The notes beneath the pieces were generated by a model. That model ran no database searches. It was not told the DNA's origin and saw only the letters and a program-made list of their open reading frames with translations. This document shows, piece after piece, positions 9,233-17,995 of a DNA stretch of 26,947 bases (position 1 is the stretch's first letter; each line of letters begins with the position of its first letter). The translations under genes and the position numbers were made by a program. The stretch is from Haplomitrium mnioides. Lineage: Eukaryota; Marchantiophyta; Haplomitriopsida; Calobryales. The stretch spans positions 1-26,947 of the forward strand of contig JBNGIS010019344.1 in assembly GCA_049999725.1 (NCBI GenBank). Direction: 5' to 3'.

Positions 9233-9814
9233 TGTGAAGGCATGAGATGGTTTGAGAGAATTTTAATGAGATTAGAGAACTTTCATAGATTGGAATGCAC
9301 TATGATGAAGTATGGAGAAGATTTAGAAGTTATTAAAGGAAACCTAGATTTGATCGGTTTTCTTCAATATGTGTAGATATGAGTACAGACTACATTCTGT
9401 TCTTATCAGAAATGTTTAGAAGTTGATACTTAATAGTGAGATATAATATTTCTCAAGTAACTAGTAAAAATTTTAAGAAGTAAAAACTCTCTTGTAAACC
9501 AGAAGTAATAACCGGTCAAAGTTACAAAAGTGAGCTACATAAAAGTCAAAACAAAGAGTATCTACAAATTAGAAAATACTAATATTATTATATAGGTAGA
9601 AAGCTTACTTAAAAAGATTTCTAACAAGGTATAGTAATAACTTTATAGAGATTCTTCTAGAATAGACTAAAGAGGAGAAAAGTCAAATTTCTCTTTGACT
9701 TATTCTTTGAGGGAATCTCGAAGTATCACCTTGGAATTGTTTGTACAGAAAAATACAAAGTAGAAAAGTATTGAATCAATTGTTGAGATTCTTGGACAAG
9801 AGAAGCTCCAAATG

Positions 9815-9835
9815 AGAAGCTTCTTCTTGAAGAAG
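9815..9835 (+). promoter_or_regulatory. HSE-like GAA/TTC cluster in B 3' LTR
   Basis: Identical in sequence and relative position to 5934-5954 in the 5' LTR. Confidence 0.4.
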
Positions 9836-9961
9836 AAAACAAAAGGTGGAGATACTTGAGGAGTACTTTTAGGATTTAATAATTAGAGAGATAATCACCT
9901 TGAATTCTTTACCTAAGGTGATAGAATATTTAGTTTTATTCCTAGTAATTATCTAGACTAG

Positions 9962-9970
9962 TATATAAAG
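9962..9970 (+). promoter_or_regulatory. TATA box of B 3' LTR
   Basis: TATATAAAG at the position matching 6081 of the other LTR. Confidence 0.6.
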
Positions 9971-10355
9971 AGGATATGAAGAGAGAAATGAGACTTGGTT
10001 TTCATTTGAAGATTTTAGATTTGAGAGTTGTGAGAGACCTTTGGAGAAGTGCTTGGAGGAGCTCTTGGAGGAGCTTCTTTGAAGACTTATTGGAGGACAA
10101 GCACTTGAGGAGTAGTCTTTTGTAGAGTGAAGAGTGTGTTCAGAGTTAGAAGGGTGAGTGCAAGAGTGTTTTGTGTGAGAGCATTTGGAGTAAAGAGTGA
10201 GGATTTCTACAATATTTATGTATTGAATATTCTTCTTTTATAGATTTTATTGTGTATTGATGATTGCAGCTACACTACAAGTCATCTCTCATATTCAATG
10301 TGCAGTCAACATCAAAGTTACATGAGAAGAAACCGAGGAAGCCTCTAGCTTTATA

Positions 10356-10883
10356 GGCTCTGTAAGGCCTATGATTTTGGTGAAGTGCAGTGAATGTGTA
10401 TGCTTGTAATTGTGTATGAGTGTGTTAGTTAGATATGAGTTCTATTGTATTGTATAAAAACCAATTAGAACTAGGATCATACAAGTATACCAGCTGTTCA
10501 GACCTGAGATAGCTCTATGCAGGGGGAGTCAAATCCCTTGACATTGTTCCGTAACTTTGGGGTTATTGCATTCTGTTCTTGAATAGTATACAAAGTGGCT
10601 GGGCCCAAATTTGAGACCCCTTAATTATATTGAAGATGACCACATAATTACTTGGGTTTATGTGCATCGATATTCTGGCATTGAGTGTGAATGAGCAGAT
10701 TGGTTGCTGGAGTGATTGTTGAGGTGATGAAATGGCTTGTAAGACAACGAGGGATTCCTTAAAGCCTCAAAGTGATAATTGGATAGGGGCAATCTCACAA
10801 AAGAACCTTTTCACTTGTTTCTATCCTCCCTTGCCTTCCAAGTGACACTTGTGAAGGATAAGGCCTGAAGGAGGAGAGTGATA
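10356..10883 (+). repeat. A-family LTR, right portion after the B insertion
   Basis: Resumes with GGCTCTGTAAGGCC, which aligns to 17786, and ends GAGTGATA at 10883, where the terminal CA has become TA. It holds the TATA box and the 313-bp terminus, followed by the PBS. Confidence 0.88.
10453..10460 (+). promoter_or_regulatory. TATA box of A 5' LTR
   Basis: TATAAAAA, kept in the 3' LTR at 17877-17884 in an otherwise well conserved block. It is the likely promoter driving genomic RNA toward gag. Confidence 0.6.
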
Positions 10884-10890
10884 TAAACTT

Positions 10891-10907
10891 TGGCGCTAGA
10901 AGAAGGG
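10891..10907 (+). promoter_or_regulatory. Primer-binding site of A
   Basis: TGGCGCTAGAAGAAGGG begins with the TGG that pairs with a tRNA CCA end, seven bases after the LTR. I do not assign the tRNA from memory. Confidence 0.6.
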
Positions 10908-11088
10908 TTTAAAGTTTGCAGAAACCTGAGACCAACTTGAGGCCAAGTCGTCACTTTGTGCACCAAGGACCCAAAGTCAAATTGTGCAGGAGAATTTCAA
11001 GAAACAAAGCAAACCATTGTGAGTTTGTTGAGGAAGAGTGGAGGAAGGAATCGACTTGTGGGTGGAATTGTCCTTGCCCAGTGTTGGG
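10908..11088 (+). other. Leader between PBS and gag of A
   Basis: 181 bases. A short frame with ATG at 10916 overlaps it but has no recognised similarity. The gag start at 11089 fits the protein far better. Confidence 0.55.
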
Positions 11089-11916
11089 ATGGCTAACCCG
11101 GTACCCTTTTCTGGGCTAAGAGGCAGATTTAAATACAAATCCTTCAAGGGACGTCCGAATGACGACCCTGATGTGTGGCTAGATGATTTGGAAAATACCG
11201 CGGCAGCAAATGGAGAGAGTCATGTGAAAATCGGAATTCTATTAGCGATCCTGAAGGGAGAGGCCCAACCTTGGTACAAGGATCTGCTCGATAACGCCAA
11301 GAGAAACTGGAGAGCTTTCAAGGTCGTGTTCATTGCGGAGTTCAGAGGGACCGGGGAGGAAATAGAGGCGATGATCAAAATGGGTCAGCTCAAGATGAAG
11401 AAGAAAGAGTCCGTAAGAAAATTCCTCCAAAGATTTAAGAAGGTGGCTCGGAAGCTGAATCTGCCAACCACGGATAGGATGCTCACATTGTGGTTCCTGG
11501 CAGCTCTGCCCAAGGGAATTGGGACCAGGGTGAGGCAAACGGACCTACAAACTCTAGAGGAGGCGGTCAATGCAGCTCGGTCCCACGTCAAGGTTGCAAT
11601 CATGAGTTCCCGCAAAAATGCAAGAGCCAAGTATGAGTCTGATGACTCTTTGGACACTTCGGATAGTGGAGAAGAGACGGATGAGAGTTCCACATCCACT
11701 TTGGAAAGCGAAAGTGACTCGAACAGCATTAGCTTAAAGGAGGACCGGTCATCCCGGAAGAAGAAGAAGAAAAGGAAGGATTTAAAGAAGAAGAAACAAG
11801 CCAAGGACAGAGAAGTGCATCATCGCAAGGGGGCCAACAAAGGGAAATCCAAAAAAAACGTTCCCAAACCCAAGACAAACAAAAAGAAAGGGGGAGGAAT
11901 CGAATTGAGAAGCTGA
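11089..11916 (+). pseudogene. Gag, matrix/capsid part (A)
   Basis: 275 codons from ATG 11089, chosen because it starts the MANPVPFSGLRGRF segment that leads straight into the capsid domain; a longer frame upstream has only a GTG. Residues 20-170 are a retrotransposon gag domain: WLDDLENTAAANGE, LLAILKGEAQPWYKDL, WRAFKVVFIAEFRG, VRKFLQRFKKVARKL and LWFLAALPKGIG. Residues about 181-219 are Ser/Asp/Glu-rich, and 223-272 are almost entirely Lys/Arg, a nucleic-acid-binding tail. The TGA at 11914 comes from a frameshift near 11895. The nucleocapsid continues in the next frame as IEKLSAKMEAMN, so this is a broken Gag and not a complete short one. Confidence 0.88.
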
Positions 11917-12567
11917 GCGCCAAAATGGAAGCGATGAATATCCTCTTGGTAGGAATCAAACTAGAAGTTCGGCCACTACCCACCACACGAGTCGGAGTTT
12001 CGTGAGTGAGATGCAACAAGCATGGCCACTCCCCTCAAGAATGCTCAGCCAAGAATAATGCAGTACACTATGTGCAGGAAGAGGCACTGGAGTACATGAG
12101 AGAGGAAGTGGATTATGTGATAGAAGAGGCCCCGGAGACAGTATACCAGATCACCGGGGGGCCTCGCACCATGTTTAGCAGGCCTGTAGGGGGAAATGGA
12201 GGGTCAAGAAACCAGTGGGCTGCCAATTGACCCCCTCGGACAACAATCATGGTATGTTGGAAATGTGGCCAGCTAGGCCACATTTCCTCTAATTGTTCGG
12301 AGCCACGGAAGAACGGCTATGGCCAACCGCCCACATTATGCTTCCTGTGCAAGAAGGAGGGGCATGTGGCGGTCAATTGCCCACTCAGCCGATGGCCCTA
12401 TGCATCCCTTGGCTCAGGTGCAAACCCCCCCTTCTCCTACGATTGCCAATCTCATAGCCTTGGAAAAGAAAGAGGAAGCAAAATTGCCCGGATGGGAGAC
12501 ACCCACTCTTGAAGACTGCTATTGGGTGGTAACCCGAGCCGGGGCAAAGACCAAGAAGAAGAATTAG
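11917..12567 (+). pseudogene. Gag nucleocapsid region with three CCHC knuckles (A)
   Basis: Continuation of Gag in the frame after the shift at about 11895. Three zinc knuckles are visible. The first, CNKHGHSPQEC at 12012-12044, has TGA at 12003-12005 exactly where its first Cys should be. The second is CWKCGQLGHISSNC near 12255-12297, intact. The third is CFLCKKEGHVAVNC near 12340-12381, intact. A stop at 12228 separates knuckles one and two. After knuckle three the frame shifts again and reads LPGWETPTLEDCYWVVTRAG, a segment also found in C (PGW..P..EDCYWV). Knuckle three matches the one in C just beside insertion D. Confidence 0.88.
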
Positions 12568-12975
12568 ATGAAGAGCAAGCGGAAAGCTAAGGAGGGGATA
12601 GCTAAAGCACCCTCATCACGGAGTGACTTAGATTATCAATGGGATAATCCAAAGTGGTTCTATCCCAAGCAACACGAAAACGTGAGGAAGCAGTTGGAGG
12701 CTCTAGAAGCATTGGAGGAGGAGCAGACAACAATGGAGACCCTGAAGGAGGTCTGCAAGTAGCAAGAGGAGCCCAAGGAAGTAGAGGCGAAGATCACAGC
12801 CCCAGAAGGTGAAGTAAAACCCATCCCCTACAGCATCCAAGCATATGTGAGAGACTGCCATGTCACGGCCACAATGGGCCAATTGATCAAGGATAGCTCA
12901 CTGTATAGAAGGCAGCTCCGGGAATTGTTAATGGGAGCCAAAAGGAGGAGAAGGCTGCCCTGAGTGGGAGCTCTA
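12568..12975 (+). pseudogene. Gag-protease linker (A)
   Basis: Reads DYQWDNPKWFYPKQHENVRK, then a Glu/Leu coiled-coil-like stretch (LEALEALEEEQ). After a TAG at 12760-12762 it continues with IPYSIQAYVRDCHVTATMGQL, SSLYRRQLRELLMGAKRRR. The same order is recognisable on the minus strand in C (24641-24990), so it was once translated. No enzyme motif is seen. Confidence 0.7.
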
Positions 12976-13330
12976 CCAGATCTGCAGCTGGTATGTGAGG
13001 ACAAAAGGGCTTTGGAGATCGACATTCAGATCGCGAGGTGCACACTATTGTTGGAGGAGCAGAGGTAAACATTATGGTGAAGGAGACCGCCTACAAGCTA
13101 GGATTCACAGAATTCCAACCCATAGCCAGAATCATGTGGCTAGCGGATGGGTCTCGGAGGAAACCATTAGGCTCCCTCCTCTGAGTGCCCACCTTCATAA
13201 GAGGAAAAGAATTCAAGCTGAATTACCTGGTCATGCGGCCATCCAGAGCATCCCTATATCATGTACTAATTGGAAGACCCTAGTTGCATGGGGCATGAGA
13301 CTTGTATAACTGGGGAAATTCAATATTGGT
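12976..13330 (+). pseudogene. Aspartic protease, active site lost (A)
   Basis: Visible: LQLVCEDKRALEIDIQIARC, a frameshift, then GGAEVNIMVKETAYKLGF, FTEFQPIARIM and the closing VLIGRP segment near 13262. In C the active-site loop reads VPVDGGAC. In A the bases encoding the residues just before Gly-Gly, including the Asp, are missing, which also shifts the frame. Further stops (TGA in SLL*VPT, TAG after GRP) follow. It is recognisable only through its alignment with C and A'. Confidence 0.75.
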
Positions 13331-13644
13331 GTTTGGTCCTGAGAAGACATTGGTGCACTATGAACCGGTTCCTCACTTGGAGGAAACATAGGCGGAAGAG
13401 GAGTACAACAAGGAGTGGTCCAAAGAGGAGGAAGAATCAGAATACCACTATTGGGTTCAGATGGTTAGCTAGGCTACAAAGGAGGATCTATCTGAAGAAG
13501 GGGTGGTGTCGGTCAATCAAATTGAGATAACAGAGTATACTGAAACAGAGCCCAATCTGAGGAATTCCACTCAAGATCTAGCAGAGGATGAGGACACTAA
13601 AGCCGAAAGAAATGAGGGGTCCGAAGTGTCTCATCGGACACAGG
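13331..13644 (+). pseudogene. Acidic protease-RT linker (A)
   Basis: Reads HYEPVPHLEET, AEEEYNKEWSKEEEESEYHYWVQ, GVVSVNQIEITEYTETEPNL. It is nearly identical to A' positions 140-430. It ends at about 13644, where a deletion of about 500 bp relative to A' joins the linker directly to the middle of RT. Confidence 0.75.
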
Positions 13645-14290
13645 GGATTTTCGGAAGCTCAATGAGGCCACGAGGAAGGACCACTACCCATTGCCCTTCA
13701 GGGACGGGGTGTTGGATTTGGTGGCAAGGCAAGAGCTCAATAGCTTTCTGGATGGATATTTCGAGTACAACCAGATTTGGATCCGGGAGAAAGATCAGCT
13801 GAAGATGGCATTCACCACAAAATCGGGGGTGTTTGCCTTCCAAAGGATGCCATTCAAACTATGCAACACATCAAGAACTTTTCAAAGGATGATGATAAAC
13901 ATCTTCTATGATTACTTCAGGAAGTTCTTGAAGATCTTCATTGACGATTTCGTGGTGTATAGGAAGCTGTGTGATCACGAGCGGGATGTTAGGCTCACAC
14001 TTCAACGATGTAGAGAGACGGGGCTAAGACTACACCAAGCAAGTGTTTCTTTGGGGTAAAAGAGGGAATACTCCTTGGACACGAGATTTCCAACCGAGGC
14101 ATCAAAGTATACCAAGAAAAGATTGCCATTTGGATGAATGTCTCATTCCCCACCAACTTGAAGGAGGTGCAAGGCTTTTTAGGGTGCGTGGAGTACTATA
14201 GGAGATTTATTGACCAATTTGCATTGGTGGCTCTACCCCTTACCCAAATGAACAAAGGGGGCAGCACATTTGAAGCCACCCCCGAAAGGC
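13645..14290 (+). pseudogene. Reverse transcriptase lacking N-terminal part (A)
   Basis: Begins abruptly at DFRKLNEATRKDHYPLP. The fingers region with SPLVVVPKK, present in A' at about 885, is missing. Palm motif A has FLDGYFEYN with its catalytic Asp. FQRMPFKLCNTSRTFQRMM follows, and the active-site box FIDDFVVY near 13940 keeps both Asp residues (Phe replaces the common Tyr). A frameshift near 14038 moves reading to a frame with KCFFGVKEGILLGHEIS and the connection segment NLKEVQGFLGCVEYYRRFIDQF near 14155-14220. It is a truncated, inactive enzyme with otherwise well preserved motifs. Confidence 0.9.
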
Positions 14291-14343
14291 TGGTGAGCTT
14301 CATGGAGTTGAAGAGGCGATTGGCAAGTGCCCATGTTCTAGTA

Positions 14344-14760
14344 CCTCATAGCTGGGGGAGAGAATTTCACATTATGATTGATGTGTCTGGCTTCTACATC
14401 GGGGCGGTACTAAGCCAGACGGATGAGAAAGGCAGGGATCATCTGATTTATTTTGATAGCAGGCTACTAGCCCCAACGGAAAAGAAATACTATGCTACTG
14501 ATCGAGAAGCCCTAGGAATTATTTATGCCTTGAAGAAATTCAGGCATTTCTTGTTGCATTACAAGGTGATCTTTCACACCAATCACAATGCACTCAAGTA
14601 CATAGTGAATAAACTAGATGTGACTGGTCGAATTGCGAGGTGGGTGCTTCTCTTGCATGAGTTTGACTTTGAAGTGAGGATAAAACCAGAGACAAAGCAC
14701 ATCAATGCAGACTTCTTCTTCCGAATTGCTTGGCCAATCAATCAGAAGAAGGTGAATGAT
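14344..14760 (+). pseudogene. RNase H domain (A)
   Basis: In frame with the connection domain, in an open frame from 14134 to 15108. Motifs: MIDVSGFYIGAVLSQ (first Asp), YATDREALGIIYALKKFRHF (Glu), FHTNHNALKYI, where family members have TDH or IDH so the third acidic residue is Asn, and KHINADFFFRI (last Asp). C keeps HIDHNALKYM. The change to Asn should abolish or greatly reduce activity. The fold-determining residues are otherwise intact. Confidence 0.9.
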
Positions 14761-15926
14761 GCGTTCTTGGATGAGGACCTATTCCAAGTGAAAGCAGGAA
14801 GGGCCACAGTTTGTGCTGCCATAACGGAATTCCTCCCTTTAGCTCAAATTTTGAAAGGCAACGACAGAGAGGAAGTTGTCGTGTTCCTTCGAAAGATGAA
14901 GCCATACGTGTTAATCAAGGGAGTTTTGCACAAAAGGGGCTACGATGGAATGATCAGACGATGCTTGGAGCGGGATCAATCCACAGTGGTGATGGAGGCT
15001 TTCCACGGAGAGGAGGTGGGGGCCCATTTTGTAGCAGACGCTACAATAAGATTTTGGATGCAGGGTACTAGTAGCCCACACTGCACAAGGATGTGCACTT
15101 CTGGGTGAAGAGGAGCGACACGTGCCAGAGGACAGAGAGGCTGGCCACCAACTAGCATCATCCCTTGGCTCCATCCACCCTCAAGGGCAACAGGTACATT
15201 CTGCTGGCTACGGATTATGCCACAAAATGGGTGGAAGCCAGAGCCACTCGAAAGGATGATGCCAAGACGGTGGCTGCCTTCTTGTATGAGCAGATGTTTT
15301 GCATGTTCGCACCCCCACTGGAGCTAGTGAGTGATCAAGGTACACATCTCATCAACTAGGTAATCAAGGACCTGACTACAAGATACCTAGTCAAGCACCA
15401 CCGCAATACAGCTTTTCATCCAAAGGCTAACGGGCTTACAGAAAGGGAAAACAAGATTATGGGTAAGATCCTAAGAAAAACAGTGGCTGCAAACAAGGCT
15501 GATTGGGATCTCAAGCTGCTAACAGCAACCCATACCTATAACCTGGCTTATAAGACCACAAATGGCCACTGACCATATTTCTTGGTCTTTGGACAACACG
15601 CTTTGGTACTGGTGGAGTATGAAGTACCCACTAGAAGACTATTGGAGGAGAGAATGGCGGAGGATCGGAGGAGGAGGGACAGATTATATCAGCTAGAAAG
15701 CTTGGAGGAAGACAGGGGGCAAGCCCAAGGAAGGTTGGAGAACCAACAACAATTGCGGAAGCAGCAGCATGATAAGAGCCTGAAACCCACATACCTCTAG
15801 GAGGGGAACCTGGTGTTGTTGTATGACAACAAGTTTGTACACTTCCCAAGGAAGTTACACATCAGATGGATGGGCCCCTTTGTGTTGAAAAAATTGCATC
15901 AAAACGGGTCAGTAGAATTGGAGAGG
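14761..15926 (+). pseudogene. Integrase with internal deletion (A)
   Basis: The H2C2 zinc domain appears as AFHGEEVGAHF (His pair). After a 4-bp deletion near 15049 the CxxC follows in another frame (DTCQRTERL). At about 15167 roughly 69 bp present in A' are missing, removing WGIDVIGPI and with it the first catalytic Asp. The rest of the core is clear: ILLATDYATKWVEA, LELVSDQGTHLIN (second Asp), HPKANGLTERENKIM (Glu), with TAG at 15358 and TGA at 15571. A Glu/Arg/Gln-rich helix and a C-terminal domain with FVHFPRKLHIRWMGPFVL follow. The reading runs without 3' UTR straight into the LTR at about 15926. Confidence 0.9.
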
Positions 15927-16034
15927 GCCATGGCCTCTGTAAGTAGCAACTACACCAAGGATCAGGGGACGCTCCAATCCTTCAAGCGTTAATGGGTTCT
16001 ATTGGGGTCTGCAACCCCTCCCTTTAGTGTCCTC

Positions 16035-16307
16035 GGGCCTTTGGGGAAACGTGGCGTCTTTAGAGGTCTCTGGGAGATTCAGCAGAGACGTGGCAGGCAT
16101 GGGGGAGTCCGAGAAATTCAGCAGAAATGTGGCAGACGCGGGGGTGTTCGAGAGATTCAGTGGAGACGTGGCAGACGCAGTGGTGTCCGCGAGCCTTGGC
16201 GGAAATGTGGCGTTCTGAGAGGTCTCTGGGAGATTCCGCGGAGACGTGGCAGACGCGGGGGAGTGCGAGAGATTCAGCAGAAATGTGGCAGGCAAGAAGG
16301 GGTTGGG
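16035..16307 (+). repeat. Seven 39-bp tandem repeats in A LTR
   Basis: Units start at 16035, 16074, 16113, 16152, 16191, 16230 and 16269 with no indels. Each has GAGATTCAGCRGA or a variant, then A(C/T)GTGGC. From unit two onward ACGTGGC and ATGTGGC units alternate, giving a 78-bp higher-order repeat. Because 39 is a multiple of three, the array produces an open frame with a 13-residue repeat (core VREIQQKCGRR). This frame is a consequence of the period and I do not call it a gene. Confidence 0.92.
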
Positions 16308-16325
16308 ATCTTCTTCATAACCTAA

Positions 16326-16832
16326 GGTCAACACGGCGGTCCAACATCTCTATTGAAAGCAACATCGGGCAGCGCTACCTCGGATACGTGGCATTCTGGA
16401 GGAGCCCGTTGGATTCTTCAGACTGTGGTCAACTTTGGAACTACTAGTCAACTGTGGCGGTCCAACTTGCCTGTGAAAAACGACGTTGAACGGCGCTCTA
16501 CGGAACCAACTCAACTGCGGGTCCAAAGGTTTTGTGGGTTCCTTCAGACTCCTTGTCCAAGGAATATTCCAAAATCTTCCGCAGTCAACTTTGGAACCTC
16601 AAGTCAACGTGGCGGTCCACCTTCCCCATTGAAAACGGCGTCGGACAGCGGTCACGGAAGAAAGTAAATCTCGAAACTCATGGTTTGAGGGATCCTTTGG
16701 ACTCACCAGTCCGTTGGATTCTTTGGACTTGGGTCCATGGACAATTGCGGATTAGGGTCAATGCGACAGTCAAGTTTCCTAGTTGAAGACGTCATCGGAC
16801 GGCGGCCACAGAGGAAAAGTCAACGGCGGACC
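16326..16832 (+). repeat. Four degenerate 120-155 bp modules in A LTR
   Basis: Modules begin near 16326, 16446, 16602 and 16756 with GTCAAC/GTCAAT. They continue with GGCGGTCCAAC-like and ATTGAAAACGGCGTCGGA-like signatures and usually close with GGATTCTT(C/T)(A/G)GACT. Related modules lie at 2600-2830 and 3848-4200, and on the minus strand at about 20140-20380 in C. Confidence 0.75.
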
Positions 16833-16932
16833 CTCTGTTCCATGAGATTCTTCAGAACTCTGTTTCGCAGGATTCTTCGGAACTCTGTTCTGTAGGACTC
16901 TTTGGAACTTTGTTCCGTGAGATTCTTTTGAC
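16833..16932 (+). repeat. Four 25-bp tandem repeats in A LTR
   Basis: Units start at 16833, 16858, 16883 and 16908, each of the form CTCTGTTCCRTGRGATTCTT plus GGAA or a close variant. Confidence 0.85.
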
Positions 16933-17876
16933 TCGGATCCACAGAATTTCTCGGACTCGACCCCGTAGACCTCGGAATTGACCGTTGTACTTGGATTTTT
17001 TTACGAATAGACGAGACAAGTGTCACCATGTCCGGAGTTTGGGCCTAACGGGAATAGCGACCTTTTCGAACACAAAGGATTCCCAAAAGCAGAAGCATGA
17101 GGGGTATACATTGACGGATTGCGACATTAAACTGAATGATGTTGGTGTGAAAGCAAGCAATCTCGAGACAAGAAAACACAACGAGGTAAAGCAGAAGGGG
17201 GTTCATGTGAATATTTACGTGAGGCAAGTGTACTTGTGCCTAGGGCTACCAGAGGTGGAGGTGGACTGGAGGGGTGCCGAGAATCGTTGGGCAGTGAGCT
17301 CTAAATACTTCGGCGATCTAGGTGAACTCGTCCTTGCGAGTGGACTAGTAGCGGAGGTGGATCGATATGAAAAATTGAAGGGGATCCGATCTGTTGAGAA
17401 TTCGAGAGAGGTTGCCAAGGGGGGATCTTGGAGTTGTCTCTACATCATCTTTGCAGGAGCATCAAACCCATAAGTGCTTAGAGTGCGCTCTGGTTTATCC
17501 TTTCAAGTGGAGCCAAGAAGAGGATGGTTGCGTTAGTGCCCGCGCACTGCATAGAAGATTTGTTCAAGGTTTAGAGGTGGAGTGAGTTGCTAGCAGTCGA
17601 GAGGACTGTCTTCCAAAGGTGGAAGTTAAAGGAATCCTCTTCCGAGCATGAGGAAGTAAATCCAGGGCTTCTCGCGAGGAAAGTTAAAAAATATCTAGAA
17701 GAAGGGTGTGTGTGTAGGAGAGGAACGGGAGATTGAGGTGGTAGGTTGAGGAAAGGAGGAGTTTGCGGCAAGGGTGAGTCCTAGTGGCCCTATAAGGCCT
17801 ATGATTTTGGAGAAGTGCAATGAATGCTTGTAATTGTGTATGAGTGTGTTAGTTAGATATGAGTTCTATTTTATTG

Positions 17877-17884
17877 TATAAAAA
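17877..17884 (+). promoter_or_regulatory. TATA box of A 3' LTR
   Basis: TATAAAAA, matching 10453-10460. From this copy, transcription would read rightward through 18309 into the inverted LTR of C. Confidence 0.55.
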
Positions 17885-17995
17885 CCAATTAGAAAGAGGA
17901 TCATACAAGTATAATAGTTGTTCAGACCCTAGGACAGCCTTGTGAAAGGGGAGTCAAATCCCTTGACATTGTTTGGTGACTCTGGGGTTATTGCA

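Larger units (their letters stand above)
5348..10355 (+). mobile_element. LTR retrotransposon B nested in an A-family LTR
   Basis: Two direct repeats of about 1.1 kb (5348-6463 and 9233-10355) enclose a gag and a protease with a polypurine tract before the right repeat. The flanks on both sides belong to one A-family LTR, so B is the younger insertion. The whole RT-RNase H-integrase block is absent except for a short RT-connection fragment placed before gag, so B is non-autonomous. The ends are not clean: the left LTR lacks the first 28 bp seen in the right one, no target duplication is visible, and 82 bp of target present in the other LTR (17704-17785) is missing here. Confidence 0.85.
9233..10355 (+). 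repeat. 3' LTR of element B
   Basis: Starts TGTGAAGG after the polypurine tract. It carries the HSE-like cluster (9815-9835) and TATATAAAG (9962-9970), and ends CTTTATA where the A-family LTR resumes. It does not end in CA. Confidence 0.85.

Noticed and set aside
16035-16307. CRISPR-like array
   Set aside because: Units are contiguous 39-mers without unique spacers, inside a plant LTR.
16002-16325. 107-codon open frame with a 13-residue repeat
   Set aside because: It is forced by the 39-bp repeat period (multiple of three). It lies in the LTR and is not kept open in the A' copy.
16985-17473. 162-codon frame in the A LTR
   Set aside because: The matching segment of the other LTR (4646-5100) is interrupted. 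It has no recognisable protein motif.
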